Below, piece after piece: positions 48,035 to 60,942 of a stretch of 64,000 bases of DNA. Origin of the DNA: Neurospora crassa OR74A (lineage: Eukaryota; Ascomycota; Sordariomycetes; Sordariales; Sordariaceae). A program made the position numbers and the translations under genes. Where the stretch lies: contig NC_026504.1 of NCBI RefSeq assembly GCF_000182925.2, positions 2,666,001 through 2,730,000 of the forward strand, written 5' to 3'. Positions within the stretch are counted from its first letter, which is position 1. Each line of letters begins with the position of its first letter. The notes beneath the pieces are model-generated. The model was not told the DNA's origin. It saw nothing but the letters and a program-made list of their open reading frames with translations, and searched no databases.

Positions 48035-48440
48035 GTGTTGGGTTTTTCATCGACCCCCGGCCGGGCCCCCCTCTTTATGTAACCGAGTACACGCACTGTT
48101 TTGACTGTGCCCCGTCCTCGCTGTTGGCGCCGCCGCCGGCCGGACGAGGAAACAATAAGAGATGAACAGCTCAGCTTGATCCCCACTCTCTCCCTTGGAG
48201 CTCCAGCTGTCTACCATACCTGTCAGCATTATGTATATGATGTCTTACTGAAGCCCATCCTCTCCTCCTTCTTTTCTCCATCCCCCTTTTCTTTTCCTCT
48301 TTCTTCCTCCGACTACCTTTTTATCCATCTCTGGTGTAGTCGGCTTTGGAAGGAAGTTGTCGTGTTCTGCTTTTCTCGGTTCCAATTGGCGGTATTCCTG
48401 AGCGCGCTTCAATTCTCACCTGCAATCCCCTCCATCCATC

Positions 48441-49896
48441 ATGGCGGTGGGCATATCGCGGGCCAAGTGCCTGATGATGCTCTTCGCCTTGGCGTCCATT
48501 GCTGTTCTCCAGGTTTACGCGCGGGGTACGCACGAGACGTACGGGATGGAAAGGAAAGCGAGTCCTTCGGACATGAGCTTGGAGGAGCTGGATGGGTTGT
48601 TGCAGGTTCGTTCACCTTCTCCGCCCTCCCCCCACTCATCTGCCTCTAGGTCATGATGTCGTCGATGACCCAACCGCTAACCCGTGGCGCGCTTCTTCAA
48701 ACATAGGATTGCCCAGTAGTCCAAGCCCTCTCCGCCGAAAAGGTCATCGCGCACGCGCACCAGTCCTCCTCCGCCACTGAGCGCCTCTTCGCCATCCTCT
48801 TCCCCGGCTCCCCCGCCGTCAACGCCATCCTCGCGACCCTGTACATCTCGGGCCCGCCCAACTTTCTGCTGGCGCTGTGCCCCACCAACATCGACCCGTC
48901 TTCGCTGTCCGTCATGGTTGCCTTTGCCGTGGGCGGCCTGCTGGGCGATACCCTGTTCCATCTGCTTCCCGAGATCTTCATTGGCGAGGATAGCCACGAG
49001 AGCGCAAAGTTTGTGCTAGTAGAACCAAACAGGAACTTGCTGCTGGGCCTTGCAATTCTGGTTGGATTCATGACTTTTGTGGCTATGGATAAGGGCTTGA
49101 GGATCGCCACGGGCGGGGAAGGAGGGCATGATCATTCTCATGGACATTCCCATGGTGGTCACTCGCATGAGCACGGCGCGGCGACTGGTGTTGACGTGGC
49201 CAAGAAGGGCGATGCGAAGAACAGGAAGGGTGAGAAGAACGAGCTGAAGAAGAAGGATGTGGACGCTCAAGAGGAGGATGACAAGAAAGAAGTTAACCCC
49301 TCTGCGAAGCTGGGCGGCTATTTGAACTTGATGTATGCACCACGACACCCCTTTCCACAACACACGTCAAAGATCATGAGGAAGCTAACCGCATACCTGA
49401 CAGCGCCGACTTCACCCACAATATCACCGACGGCCTCGCCATGTCCGCCTCCTTTTACGCCTCTCCCACTATCGGCGCCACCACCACCGTGGCCGTCTTC
49501 TTCCACGAGATTCCCCACGAGGTCGGCGACTTTGCCCTGCTCGTCCAGTCCGGCTTTTCCAAGCGCCAGGCCATGGGCGCCCAGTTCGTCACGGCCATCG
49601 GCGCCATGCTCGGCACTCTTATTGGTATCGCCGTGCAGGAATTCGGTGGTAGCAGCGGCCCCAGCGAGGCGGCAATGGGCATGAAGGAGGGTATTTGGGG
49701 AACCAGCTTAACCTGGGGCGACATGCTTTTGCCGTTCACGGCAGGTACGTTCCTGTATGTGGGCACGGTGGCGGTCATTCCGGAGTTGTTGGAGACGGGC
49801 AAAGATAAGGCCAAGGAGTTGAAGAAGACACTGGTGCAGTTCGCGGCTATTGCGGTGGGAGCTGGAATTATGCTGTATATCTCGTGGCATGATTGA
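48441..49896 (+). CDS. ZIP-family zinc transporter, KE4/LIV-1 subfamily
   Basis: Exons 48441..48605, 48707..49332 and 49404..49896 give 427 aa. Introns GTTCGT...ATAG and GTATGC...ACAG join in phase; the second splice creates YLNLIADFTHNITDGLAM. An N-terminal signal/anchor segment (LMMLFALASIAVLQVYA) precedes membrane helices (MVAFAVGGLLGDTLFHLLPE, LLGLAILVGFMTFVAMDKG). A histidine-rich loop (HDHSHGHSHGGHSHEHG, about residues 195-212) is followed by a charged linker. The metal-site helices carry HNITDGLA (about 268) and FFHEIPHEVGD (about 296), the HNxxD and HEIPHE signatures of the LIV-1/KE4 group. By analogy with yeast Yke4 and mammalian ZIP7 it should move zinc between ER/Golgi lumen and cytosol. 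The MULE lies 415 bp upstream of its start codon. Confidence 0.94.
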
Positions 49897-52371
49897 GGGC
49901 GTTTGGAATAGACCATCAAGGGTTTGTTACTTTTGGTAGGGTTTAGTCAGCGGGTTGTCGTTACGGGTTAGATGTTTCGAGAACTGTCCACCATTGTCTA
50001 TAGAAATATGTGGGTATGGCGTGCTTGTGAACGGTTATCAACGGCTGGGAAAGACTTATCGGACATGTTGGACTACACGAAGCTCGCAGGGTCAAAGGCT
50101 TCGTGATTACCTCTGGTAATGGTAATGGTAATAGACATTATCACAACCTCAACTCGGTGCTGACGAACCTACAAGGTCATGGCCCCAGTTACAGTGGAAA
50201 CGATCACAGTCACCAAGCACACATCTACGCTCCAAGCCAAGTACTGCTTGGTCAAGCAATGTCGTCAGCCCCTAAAGACAGGCATAAGCACCGAGAAAAG
50301 AGTGTAACTCCGCGCTACAAGCAACCATGGTGCCAGAGCATCATGGTATGACTCTTTCGTCAGGTATGAGCCTCGGGCCATGTGCTACGTGATTCTAGGG
50401 TAGACGTTGCTTCACTGTTGAAAGCAACTGGGCTGTTTTCACAACCGAGTTCAAGACCCCATACAGGATGCTGTGAGCCGGAAACCCGATGCTCGAAAGC
50501 AAAAGCTGCATTAATAATCGGGAAAGGAATCCCTGACATTGAATCTTTTGAACGTTAACTTTAGGTAATAACATAGTCTAAATCCCATGCTGAGTGGCCA
50601 AGGTACCTATCAGTGTGGTTAGCACGTAGCCTCGGTAGGTAGTGACCCATCCATCCACTTGGGTCTCAACGGGGTCTGTGACGCGTGGCCAGCGAGTACC
50701 CTACATGCATACCGGCTCGGGCTGGGCTGTGTTAAGCGACTTGTCAATAGTTTTTTTGGGGGGATTTGCTGGGGTCGAAGGGCGTGCGATCTTCATGTTG
50801 CCCACAAGGGAAGAAGGCTTGATCAGTAAACAACTGGCCAACTAATCAACCAGCTATTGGTACGGAGAAAGATCACACGCTCGTATTGAGTTATCTAGCG
50901 CCATCCGCTGGAGAGTTGACAATGGCGATATGTGTTGTTAAGAATACTTGCTTTGTAATGAAGCTGTGATTTAGGCCAGGGCTATCATGTCATGACGAGG
51001 GGAAGGGCGTAGGGGCGTCTTTCTCCTGCTGTAAGCTTGACTCTAGAGGTAGTGTCAAATAGGCGATGGATGACACAATGTCAAGTTCTCAAGTTGGGAT
51101 GAGTCGAACGTTCGTCTGTCGTCTACAGTATTCTCATAAACGGATTTGGAAGGAGATATAGATCTAAGTGGAAACGGCCGACTACTAGTTCTTTCTAGTC
51201 TCCCTCAGCTCCGAGTCATTCTGCCCCTGTTCGAGGTCCTACCTACCTACCTTTTCACACTTTTGCGTTTCCACTACTGAAGTCACTGTTACCCTAATTT
51301 CTTAGCTTGAAAATTCGCCGATGACTCTTCTGTTTCACAACTTGCATATACTGTATGCATTACACTGTACCATGCAAGAAGTTGTCCCCTCCTGTCTGTC
51401 CTGTCCTGTCCGGTCCGTCGTACTTGTGCCCTGTGTACTGTAACGAGCCGCCCCCTTGCAGTTCACCGGTAGATGGACACTCGCAAATGCAAGCTGAGAC
51501 ATGTCTCGCGCGTAATGGGAGATTCACTCTGCTTACTTCTACGTAACTTCAGACACGACTTAATTGGTGTTCACGGGAAGGGGAATGATTGCTGACTGCA
51601 TACGACACTCCCAAAGGGTTGGAGATTCGGTTATTTTGAGCTTCGTTTATCACCCCAGACGTCTGGAAAGTCAAAACTGTATTCGACAACTTATGACCGA
51701 CTTTCGACCGAAGGAGCCGATGACAAGCAACGCTACGTACTTGGAAAGACTACCATAGACAACCTTTTCAGTGGACCCGGATACCCAACCGAAGTATGGG
51801 TCACGACGGTCTGGTTGCGGAAAGGGACCTTTTTGCGGGCATGCGGGGCACAAGGCGGGAATGGAGGTTCCTCGGCTAGAGGGTGCTTGTGGTGAGTAGC
51901 CTAGTGCGAAGATCGAATCCACGTTCTCTCTTGTTGCCCATGGGGTTGTGAATGGCTGCTAGGTAGGGCCTTGATGATGATGATGATGGTGATGACCAAT
52001 TGACCAACCACATCAGTGAAGGTTATCTCAAGGAGATCAGCTTCACAACTCAATATGCCAAGTCTAGGTAACCAAGCTGAGCCAAGCTCCCCAGCCCATA
52101 CTCCAAACAGAAGATGCCATGAACGGATTCGAACTCGCCGTGGAAGAACCCGGATGACTAAAAGGTTTCTTGGGAATTCTTTGTCGTGAATTGGTGACTG
52201 TTTTGATATAATATACTTCTTAGGACGGCCCACACCACGCCTTGTCGTCGACAAGTGGAGAAGACGAGCCTCCGTTAACGGCGTTCCCACACTCAATCGC
52301 CTGTGCAGTCTTGGCAAGAGGTGTGTGTGCGTGCACACACACACACACCGCACTTCTGTATTGTATAACTT
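49897..52371. other. 2.5-kb gene-free stretch bordering the RIP block
   Basis: Normal base composition and no recognisable gene. It includes a (GGTAAT)n run at about 50115-50132, TACCTACCTACCT at about 51239-51252 and a GT/AC hairpin-like run at its right end. Composition changes abruptly to A/T-rich at about 52372. Confidence 0.5.
52321..52348. repeat. (GT)n-(CA)n inverted microsatellite
   Basis: A GT run directly followed by an AC run, able to fold back on itself. It sits at the border of the RIP block. Confidence 0.85.
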
Positions 52372-53415
52372 CGTTAAAATTTATTATTTTACAATAATTT
52401 CTATATCAATTTGAAGCCATTTCAACGTACAAAGTAATTACAATACTAATAATCAATCAAATCCATCGCAATAATACCTCCCAAAACAATCCTTAATTCA
52501 AAGCCCGCCGGCATAAAGCGATCCCGTACTCGAAGCGGTATGCTAATAGTCCACTTCGATAAGGATTAAGATTAGGAAGATCCTAGCCTAATAATTTTAC
52601 AATACGCCTTATCCCGCCTTAAAAAGAAGAGTTATAAAGCCGAATAGTTTATTAAAGTTATTTTTAAAATTATTTTACTTAAAAAGAAGGTTGCTCCTAT
52701 TAAAATTACTATTAAGAAGATTGCTATTAAGAAGGGGAAGGCTACTACGCTAGAGTTAAAGCTAATCCTAATCCTAGTCCTAAAACCGCTATTATCCCCC
52801 CCTAAACCTACAATACCTATTAAAATTTCTAGTAGTAAAAAGGATTCTAATAATAATAATAAAATTGAGTAATAGCTCCCCGTCCGCCTTACTCCTAAAA
52901 AGCGGGCTCTCGATACTTCGTTTTATTTATCGGGCGATAATAACAGCGAAGTAGCCTCCCCAACTAAATTAATTGCCTTAGCGCTACCGGCCTAACCCTA
53001 CGCCGCCTATAAGCCGGTTGCTATAGTACTATTACTATTGTATTCTAAATACTCTAATTTAATATAGGTCTAATTTAATATAGTTAGTTTATATATTACT
53101 GCTAGCCGTATTAAACTACCTACTATTAAAGAATATAATTTATTTAGAGAGGTTAAAATTAAGTAAAATAACGGTAAATTCTATAAATAGCGGTTTAGAA
53201 TAATATTATTTAGTAAAATCCTATATATATAATAAAATTATATAGAAAATATTATTAGTAATAATATAGCTATAGGGATAAAGTAATTAGTTTTTTTATA
53301 TAACGTTATATATACTACTACTACTTATAATAACTATTGTACTTAAATTATTATATATAATAAAACTATTCCTAGGAAAGATTTTTATAACGAATATAAT
53401 AATATTAAATATAAG
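52372..53415. mobile_element. RIP-decayed sequence into which the gypsy element inserted, left part
   Basis: Very A/T- and TpA-rich DNA continuous with 60938-62279 once the gypsy element and one ATAAG copy are removed. The plus-strand phase still reads a charged, stop-broken protein-like stretch (LPTIKEYNLFREVK at about 53115), loosely reminiscent of retrotransposon Gag, but I cannot assign a family. Confidence 0.5.
53411..53415 (+). repeat. left target-site duplication of the gypsy element (ATAAG)
   Basis: Same five bases as 60938-60942, directly outside the other LTR. Confidence 0.85.
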
Positions 53416-53720
53416 TGTAAGGGGACAGTAGAGCGATACGCAGGTGCTAGCCTTATGTGTGTATATTAAGGTTCTACGAGGAAGGAAAAGGATAAAACAC
53501 TACCCTCCAGGTCGCTCGAGTGCCCGAGCTTAAATAGCCGTACACTTTAGTAGCTGCCTTGTAGCTTGAGGTAGCTAGAGAATACTCTAGAAGACTGGGT
53601 GCCGGAGGCTCAATATTGTAGTCCGAATCAGCTGGAGCAGTTTCAATACAAATTGCCGCCTTAGTACTTAAATTTAGCTAATTAAAGCTAAATACCTAAT
53701 CGGGCGCTAATCCTATAATA
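53416..53720 (-). repeat. left LTR (3' LTR) of the gypsy element, 305 bp
   Basis: Starts TGTAAGGGGACAG and ends CCTATAATA, the decayed form of CCCATAACA. Its outer (left) half keeps many bases that are mutated in the right LTR; its inner half is heavily mutated. Confidence 0.92.
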
Positions 53721-53742
53721 TTAACCTCCCCCTTCTCCCTTC
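53721..53742 (-). other. polypurine tract of the gypsy element
   Basis: On the minus strand an almost pure A/G run ends exactly at the LTR, where plus-strand synthesis would be primed. Confidence 0.7.
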
Positions 53743-53959
53743 AATTATAATCGTACGCTATAATTAATATTTATATTACCCTTATCTTACCCTTCTAATT
53801 TTTATACTCTCCTTTTTATTCCTTCAACGAATAATCGTAATTATATTATACGTATACCTTTAGCCTAATTTTAAAATACCCTCAAATACTCGTTACTAAC
53901 TTCCAATTACAATGCCAATTTTAATTACAATCCTTTTAAATTCCGGTCTACTACTTTAG

Positions 53960-55420
53960 TTCATTGCCGCCCGGCTATAATTACTCCTATACCCACACTT
54001 ACGCTTATACCTACTCCTACGCTGGTTACTACTACTCCTATACCTATTATTACTACTATTCTAGCGCCTATGCCGGCTCCTACTACTATGCCTATTCTAA
54101 TTCCCGCTATACTAATCTCTCTAGTACCTTAAACCCCTAATAATAGTGGCGGCGGCGGTAATAGTTACCGTAAATTTATTAAGGCCCCTATTGAAAGTAC
54201 TATAACTATTTAGTACTCCTATTATATAATATTAGGGGACTATAATACTTATATACTTAATAAAGGTAAAGGTTATTATATATTTTATACGTACTCTAAG
54301 AACTCTGCTACTTACTAATAGCAGCCTTCTACTATTTAGGAGTAGTATTCCTTTTAGTTAAAGGAGGGCTACTTAGGTAATAAGGTTCCGTTTTACTAAT
54401 TTTTCTAATATATAATAATTTCAATTCGGAATTTCGAATAATTAGCGGCCGAGGGTTATATAATTCTATAAATTTCCTCGAATCCCTTCGTTCTATTCCA
54501 ACTATTAATTTAATTTTAAGAATATTACTTACTTTATATTCGGTTACTCTGTTAGTAAAATACTGCTAGCCCCCCTTTCTACTACTATAATACTTCTAAT
54601 TATAATTCTAAACGCCTCTTTATCCTTAGCCTTAATTTTAATTATAATATTTAAGAGATTAGAAATTTTAAAAGAGAATTTTAGGGCTCTTCGTATAAAT
54701 TAGAATAGTTTAGCGGCTTTGTAATTGTTGTTGTTCGCTGAATTATCCTTAGTTAGCCGTAAATCGGTTGCTTTAGTAAATATTACTATAGAGTCTGTCT
54801 GGAATGCCGAGTATGCCGCCGTTATAGTTGCTATTTATTTAAATACCCTTATTATTAAAATTAATATTTGGATATTTAGAGTAGTTTAATCTTTCTAAGA
54901 AAGGGTAGTGGCCGGGGCGGTAGGTACTATTTTTAATAAATTGGTTGTAGAATTAGAAATTTATATTAAAAAGTTAGAGGAGTAGCGTAGGATAATAGAG
55001 GGGAATAGGGTATTATTGGGGGAAGAGGAATTATATATTTATTTAAATATATTATTTAGTAAGGAGGAGGTAGTAGGTATTAAAGAATTAGAAGAGGAAA
55101 AAAAGTTGGAGGAGGGGGTAGTAGATATTTAAATATTAGAAAAGGATTTAACGGTATTAATAGAAATAGTATAATAGGAAGGGAATACCCCCGAAGAAAA
55201 GATTCGGTTGAAGAAGGTAGTTTAATTTTTAAATTCGGTAAAGGAAATTACTTCTCCTTTAAAAAAGAGGAGAAGATTGTAAATTCCTAATAGTAGTACG
55301 GCTATAGTATTATTATTTTTAAATAATATAATTAAATTAAGTATTAAGGCGGCGTTGGATATTAGAAAATCTTAAATATAGTAGGTTAATATTAGCGGCG
55401 TCTTAAATTAGTAATTGCGT
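53960..55420 (+). pseudogene. decayed antisense open frame between integrase and LTR
   Basis: Opposite to the polyprotein, the plus strand shows a stop-interrupted frame. It has a Thr/Pro repeat region (53970-54130), a glycine run (54142-54158) and, at about 54955-55230, a long charged stretch with many Glu and Lys (GEEELYIY, KELEEEKKLEEG) typical of a coiled coil. This is far more protein-like than the other strand. Such extra antisense frames are known in some gypsy elements. I do not recognise the protein. Confidence 0.45.
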
Positions 55421-56339
55421 TTTTTACCTCTAAGTACCAATTTTACTTACTTTTCTTACTCTACTAATATTTCTCCTTTCGTAAATTTATTTAATAATTT
55501 ATTATTAATTTAAATATTCCTATATTACTTCTTAAAGAATTTAAATGCTTCGGTATTCTAAAAGTCTCTAAATTAATATTATAAAGATTTATAATATCTT
55601 TTCTACTTTATAAAGGCTATCCGCTTAATTGGGGGCCCTCCAATACACAAGATCTTTTTTATATAATACTCTTTCTCTCCTTCTACAATTACCGGCGGTA
55701 GTTAATTGTTAGTTACAATTTAACCCGGTAGGGGATTTCTAATAACCTATTAAAGGAGGTTAATATAAAAAATATTATAAATATTATTTAAAAAGCCTAA
55801 GAGCTTTATAATTAAAGGTAAGAATACTCTCAAAATTATATACTTAGTATACAATTAATCTAATTTCTTCTTAAGTTTTAATAAAGTATAATTCTTAAAA
55901 TTAAATTATATTTTATTGCTAATTTAGAACCTCTCTACTAGCTAACAACTATAATTAATAAACCTCTCTTATTCTTAAATTATTATAATTATTATAATTT
56001 AATATAAATTTATAATTTACAATAGCTTTTTAATAAACTACTAAACCCGGACGTCGGTGGGTATATAGGAGTCTCCAACGGTTTTAAAAACTATTAAGAC
56101 TACTAACTTTAAATTAAATCTATAAATTATAAAGAAAGGAAATATACTAATTGAAGTATTAATACGGCTATTAATAGCAAACTACACTAACGGGTACTAT
56201 TCGTACTAATTATTTTAAATTTAGTTAATATATACTCTTAAGAAGGTTTATACTTCTTAATTCATTTATTCCGAGCCGCTATTAATTTAAAGATAATAAA
56301 TAGTATTGAAAAATTACTTAATTCCGAGTAATTCGCAAA

Positions 56340-58330
56340 ATTTACTCCAGAACCGCCCGGTCCAATTAGAACCCTAATTATTAATTATAAACTATAACCA
56401 TCTATAATACCTTACGAAGTAGTTTATAAATCTCTCAATACAAACTTCGGCATTTATTAATAATATTAATTCCAATATTATATTCTTATTAAAGTAATCC
56501 TTAATAACAAATAAGCAAATATTACCTCTAATTAACGGGAGGTCTGTAATAAAATCTATCTAAACCTTTCGGAAGAATTAATCTAATACTAGTATTAACT
56601 AGAACAACCCCTTCCTCTAGGCTCTCTAGTACTTAATAGAGCTATATATATAATAATTATATAGGAACTACCTTATATAAATTCCGAATAATAACTAGTA
56701 GAAATAGCGGACTAGGGCTGCAATAGTACCTTCTCTCCCAGGGTACCCAAATATTTAAAAATTATATGTAATTTAGATAATACGGGTATAAAATATATTA
56801 AATTCTCGGTCGGCATCAAACAACTTTATAATTTCTACTTTAATAATTACTAAGCACCTAGGGATCTACAACCTCCCTTAATATCTCAAACACCCAAAAT
56901 TATTAATAAAACAATCAGTTATTTAAACTTTAAATTTAAAAGAAGGGGGCAAATCCCTTATATTATTCTTTATTATTTTAAGGACTTACTAATATACAGC
57001 GTCCCTTCCTACCGTAGAATCTTAAAACTATTATAAATCTAAATTTTTAAAAATTTTCACACCCTTCCTCTAAATCGTTCGAAAACCCTAAAAATCCATT
57101 ACCGAAATACGGACGTAATTATATAAAGCGGACTCGGGAATAAATTAGAAATTTCAAACCTCTCTATCGTCTTTAGTAGGACGGTCTTACTCTTTCTAAA
57201 ATAATATATCTAATACTATTACTTTTTTACCCGGCCGATATTAAAATTCGAAAAAGAACCTAGAGAGGTATTCGGCCCAACGGGCTTACTATTTAAATAA
57301 ATGCTATCGAATTATAAAGTATTCTAAATTGTAATAATTAATTAAAATAATAAAACTATTGTAACTATATAATTCAACCTACTACTCCTACAAGTAATCG
57401 ATAATCGCTAATATTTCTTTATTATAAATAGGGTAATTATATTCCGCTAACTTCAACTTCCTTAAATAAAAAGCTACTACCCGCTATTAGCTGTTTACTT
57501 CCTACATTAAACAACCCCCGAAAGTAAACCTACTACAATCGGCCTCTAAGAACATTAGACGCTTAGGGTCCCACTCGGTAAATATAGGCGCTCGAATAAA
57601 TAAAATTTTAAGCAACTAAAATACCTCTTTACATACTACCAACTATTTAAATAGAACTCCTTTACCGATTAATACTATAAGTAGCACGGCTATTACAACA
57701 AACTCAAATATAAATATCCAATAATAGTTTATAAATCCTAAGAAACTCCGAACCCCCTTCTAGGACACTAGAACGTCCTATTCTAAAATAGCCTTAACCT
57801 TCTCAGGGTCTACTTAAATACTTATACTAATATAAATAATAAACTCCAAATACTTAACCTTCTTAATAATAAATTTATATTTATTAGAGTCTAAGTAAAG
57901 CCCGGTATTTTAAAAACGTTCGAATACTATACGGACCTTCTACATATAATCCTCTCGAAACCCGTCAATAAAAATAAAAACGTCGTCTATATACACTAAA
58001 CAAAAATTATTAAAAAATTCTCGTAATACTTAATTAATATATTATTAGAAAGTAATTAAAGTACCGCACAACCCGAAAGGGATTACTAACTATTCGAATA
58101 AACCGTAGCGCATTCGAAATACTATTTTATACTCTTCTCCTTCCGCTATTCGGATTTTATAGAAGGTTTATATTACATCCACCTTAAAGAACTATTTTAT
58201 TCCCTTAAATATTCGGAACATTTCTCAAATTAATAGCAAGGGGTACCAATTTACTCGAATAATTATATTAAGAATTCGGTAGTTACAATAAAAACGAAAA
58301 CCTCTACCTAACTTCCGAATAAAGAGAACA
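56340..58330 (-). pseudogene. decayed gypsy pol: reverse transcriptase, RNase H, integrase core
   Basis: Read from right to left on the minus strand. VIPFGLCGT and FCLVYIDDVFIF (57981-58002) are the RT palm with the YxDD box. EWDPKRLMFLEADCSRFTFG at about 57535-57595 is the RNase H start with its Asp. IDFITDLPLIRGN at about 56525-56570 followed by IKDYFNKNII is the integrase catalytic core. Stops interrupt every section, mostly TAG or TAA where CAG, CAA or TGG would fit. Confidence 0.85.
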
Positions 58331-60632
58331 AGGGCTTTAACGGCCGAACTACTAGCACAAATAAAACCTTTATTTATTAAATCCCAAAGAATCTTCTTAA
58401 ATACTAAAAATTCCTCCTAAAATATATTATATAATAAGCCGAAAGGGAACGGGAAATTCTTACTATCAGGCCCCTTCTTTAATTCAATTTTTAAATCAAC
58501 TCCAAACTTATAATTATTAAAACAATTAATTTCCTACTTCCTAAAGAAAGGAATAAAATCCTAAAAATCCTTAAGAATAATCTATTAAAACTCTTCGTTA
58601 GTCCGGATCCGTTTAAGCACTAAAACCTTCTTAATATTTTCTAATTAAATAATAAATATAGAAGTTTTTACAATAACCCAGCCCGCTTTTTTCCTTATCC
58701 GACGAATATACCTAATAAAAATAGTAACGAAAATATATTTAGCTCCTTAGAATTCCTCAAAGAGTAGGGTATTAATTTAAAACTTATTAACGTAGCTTAC
58801 CTATAACTACGTAATACTATACTAGAATCTCTTCTTATAAGGGACCGAATATATTTAGTTAACTATTAACTAGGGTTTCCTAAGAATAATAGGGTATTCG
58901 AGTTCTAGGACTATATATATGCAAATTAGCGAAATGTAGCCTTAGAATTCTATAAGGAAATAAATAATATTCTAAATAGAAGTACCTTCTATAATCGCTA
59001 TAGCGCTTTAAATTTACCAAATTAGGATTAATATAACGGAGATCTAGAAATCCCGAATAATATTTTCACTAATAACAATATAATACTAGTAACCTTTATT
59101 AATAAGGGCGTAAAATAAATTAATAAAATTAATAATAATTAGTATTAAAATTAATCCTATCTCTATTTAAATCTTAAACTCTTCTACTTTACTCAATACC
59201 TCAGGAATAGGCTCTAATACCCAACTTCGTACTAGAACTATTCTTTTCCCTAATTAAATTCGGAATCCGAAAGTTTAATTACTCGAAACTCTTTATTAAA
59301 TAGCAAAATTACTTAAATAATTTAAATACATATTCCCTTACCTTAAAGATTTACAACCGGTAAATATAGATACTTAATAATAACGTAGCCGGTAGCACTA
59401 CAACAAATACACTATCCTTCAATATAATATTTCTCCCTTTCGTCCTATAATACCTATTTAACCCGTCCCTTTAATTAAGTAGAAGACCCCTTACCTCGAG
59501 CGCCGCGAATATTAATTATACCTATAAGGATATTGCTATTAGTATTATATTAAATCCTAAAGGGTATAACGGAGGAAGAACTACGGGTCTAATACTAATA
59601 ATTAAAGTAACCCGAACCGGCAATAATAAGGATATATATTCCAATTCGCTAATTATTTCAATTACCATTCTATAAATAGCTCTAATAGAACGTTCAGAAT
59701 TCTATAGTCTTTTTATATTTATAAATAATATTCTAAAACTATTCTACACAAATAAAATAATTATTAGAAAATTTAATAGTAAAAAAGTAATTACTAAACT
59801 TCTTATTAATAGCGCGACGAAGGAATCCTAATTTAGTACAGCTATTCTAATTATAGCTACCCGCTTTTAAAAATTTATCGTTAAAGTTAATAAAAAATTT
59901 AAAGAATAATTCGCCGTCCTTCTACTTTATTTTAGTAAGGTTATTAAAGGCGTAATTTTAAGTATAATAAGTACTGAAGACCTACCGGATCTATTCGAAT
60001 AATTTAGTCGGGTCTTTATTACTAGAGAAGGTACGGACGGTCTAATAACCCTCTAACTATTACTATTTATCGATTAGTAGAGTATTAAGGATTTCGATCT
60101 ATACAATATTAAAATTAGTACGTAAATTAACTTTAAAATCTATATTATATATCTTAATTAATTTATTATAATAGAAGAGGAAAGTAGTAAATTTACTATC
60201 CTACTAGGGGAGTTCGAGGGGCTTCCGCCGGTATAGTTTATTAGAATTGCTATTAGAACTATTGTTAGCGCCGGACTTCTCTTTATCTTTACTGTTACTA
60301 TTAGAGGAATCCTACTTAGTAGGGTACGTAAATTTAGGCTTTAAAGTAGGCTAGGAATAAATAGAGAAAGGGATTATAAATTTAACCTTCCCCTTCAATT
60401 CGGGATTCGCCTATAAAACCCGGAGTAGATTACCGAATAGGCCGGTAGTATTAAGAGGTATTCTAGCGCTCCCAATTGCTAGAGAATCGCGGGAAGCTTC
60501 TATATCGGTATCGGTATCGTTATTATCGTTTAGTACAAAAAAAGAGACTATTCTAATGCTAATATACGCTACGCTATTAATTGTAGGCTATCCTTCCTTC
60601 CGGTAGTTAACTAATAAGAAGGTAGAACCTAA

Positions 60633-60937
60633 TATAAAGGGATAGTAGAGCAATACGTAGGTGCTAGCCTTATATATGTATATTAAGGTTTTACGAGGAA
60701 AGAAAAGGATAAAACGCTACCCTCCGGGTCGCTCGAATACCCGAACTTAAATAGCCGTATACTTTAGTAATTGCCTTATAGCCTAAGGCAGCTAGAGAAT
60801 ACTCTAGAAGACCGGGTGCTGGAGGTTTAGTACCGTAGTCCGAGTCAGCTGGAGCGGTCTCAATGCGGGCTGCCGCCTTGGCACTCAAGTCTGGCCAGTC
60901 AGAGCCAGATGCCTAGTCGGGCGCCAGTCCCATAACA
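60633..60937 (-). repeat. right LTR (5' LTR) of the gypsy element, 305 bp
   Basis: Starts TATAAAGGGATAG (mutated from TGTAAGGGGACAG) and ends CCCATAACA. Its outer right half, about 60790-60937, is almost unmutated and of normal composition; the inner left half is A/T-shifted. Confidence 0.92.
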
Positions 60938-60942
60938 ATAAG
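60938..60942 (+). repeat. right target-site duplication of the gypsy element (ATAAG)
   Basis: Matches 53411-53415. Confidence 0.85.

Larger units (their letters stand above)
53416..60937 (-). mobile_element. RIP-inactivated Ty3/gypsy LTR retrotransposon, 7522 bp, minus strand
   Basis: Two 305-bp direct LTRs align end to end without gaps and are flanked by ATAAG on both sides. Orientation is minus, shown three ways. Decayed reverse transcriptase, RNase H and integrase motifs are all on that strand, in that order from right to left. A purine-rich tract (AGGGAGAAGGGGGAGGTTAA on the minus strand) abuts the left LTR. The right LTR is therefore the 5' LTR. All coding parts are full of stops and the internal region is strongly A/T-rich, consistent with RIP. 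Gag is expected between about 59 and 60.6 kb but I could not recognise it. The left 1.9 kb after integrase is unusual and noted separately. Confidence 0.9.

Noticed and set aside
52128-52150. tRNA-like B box (GTTCGAATCC on the minus strand)
   Set aside because: The bases around it do not form a T stem and no A box or acceptor stem can be placed upstream.
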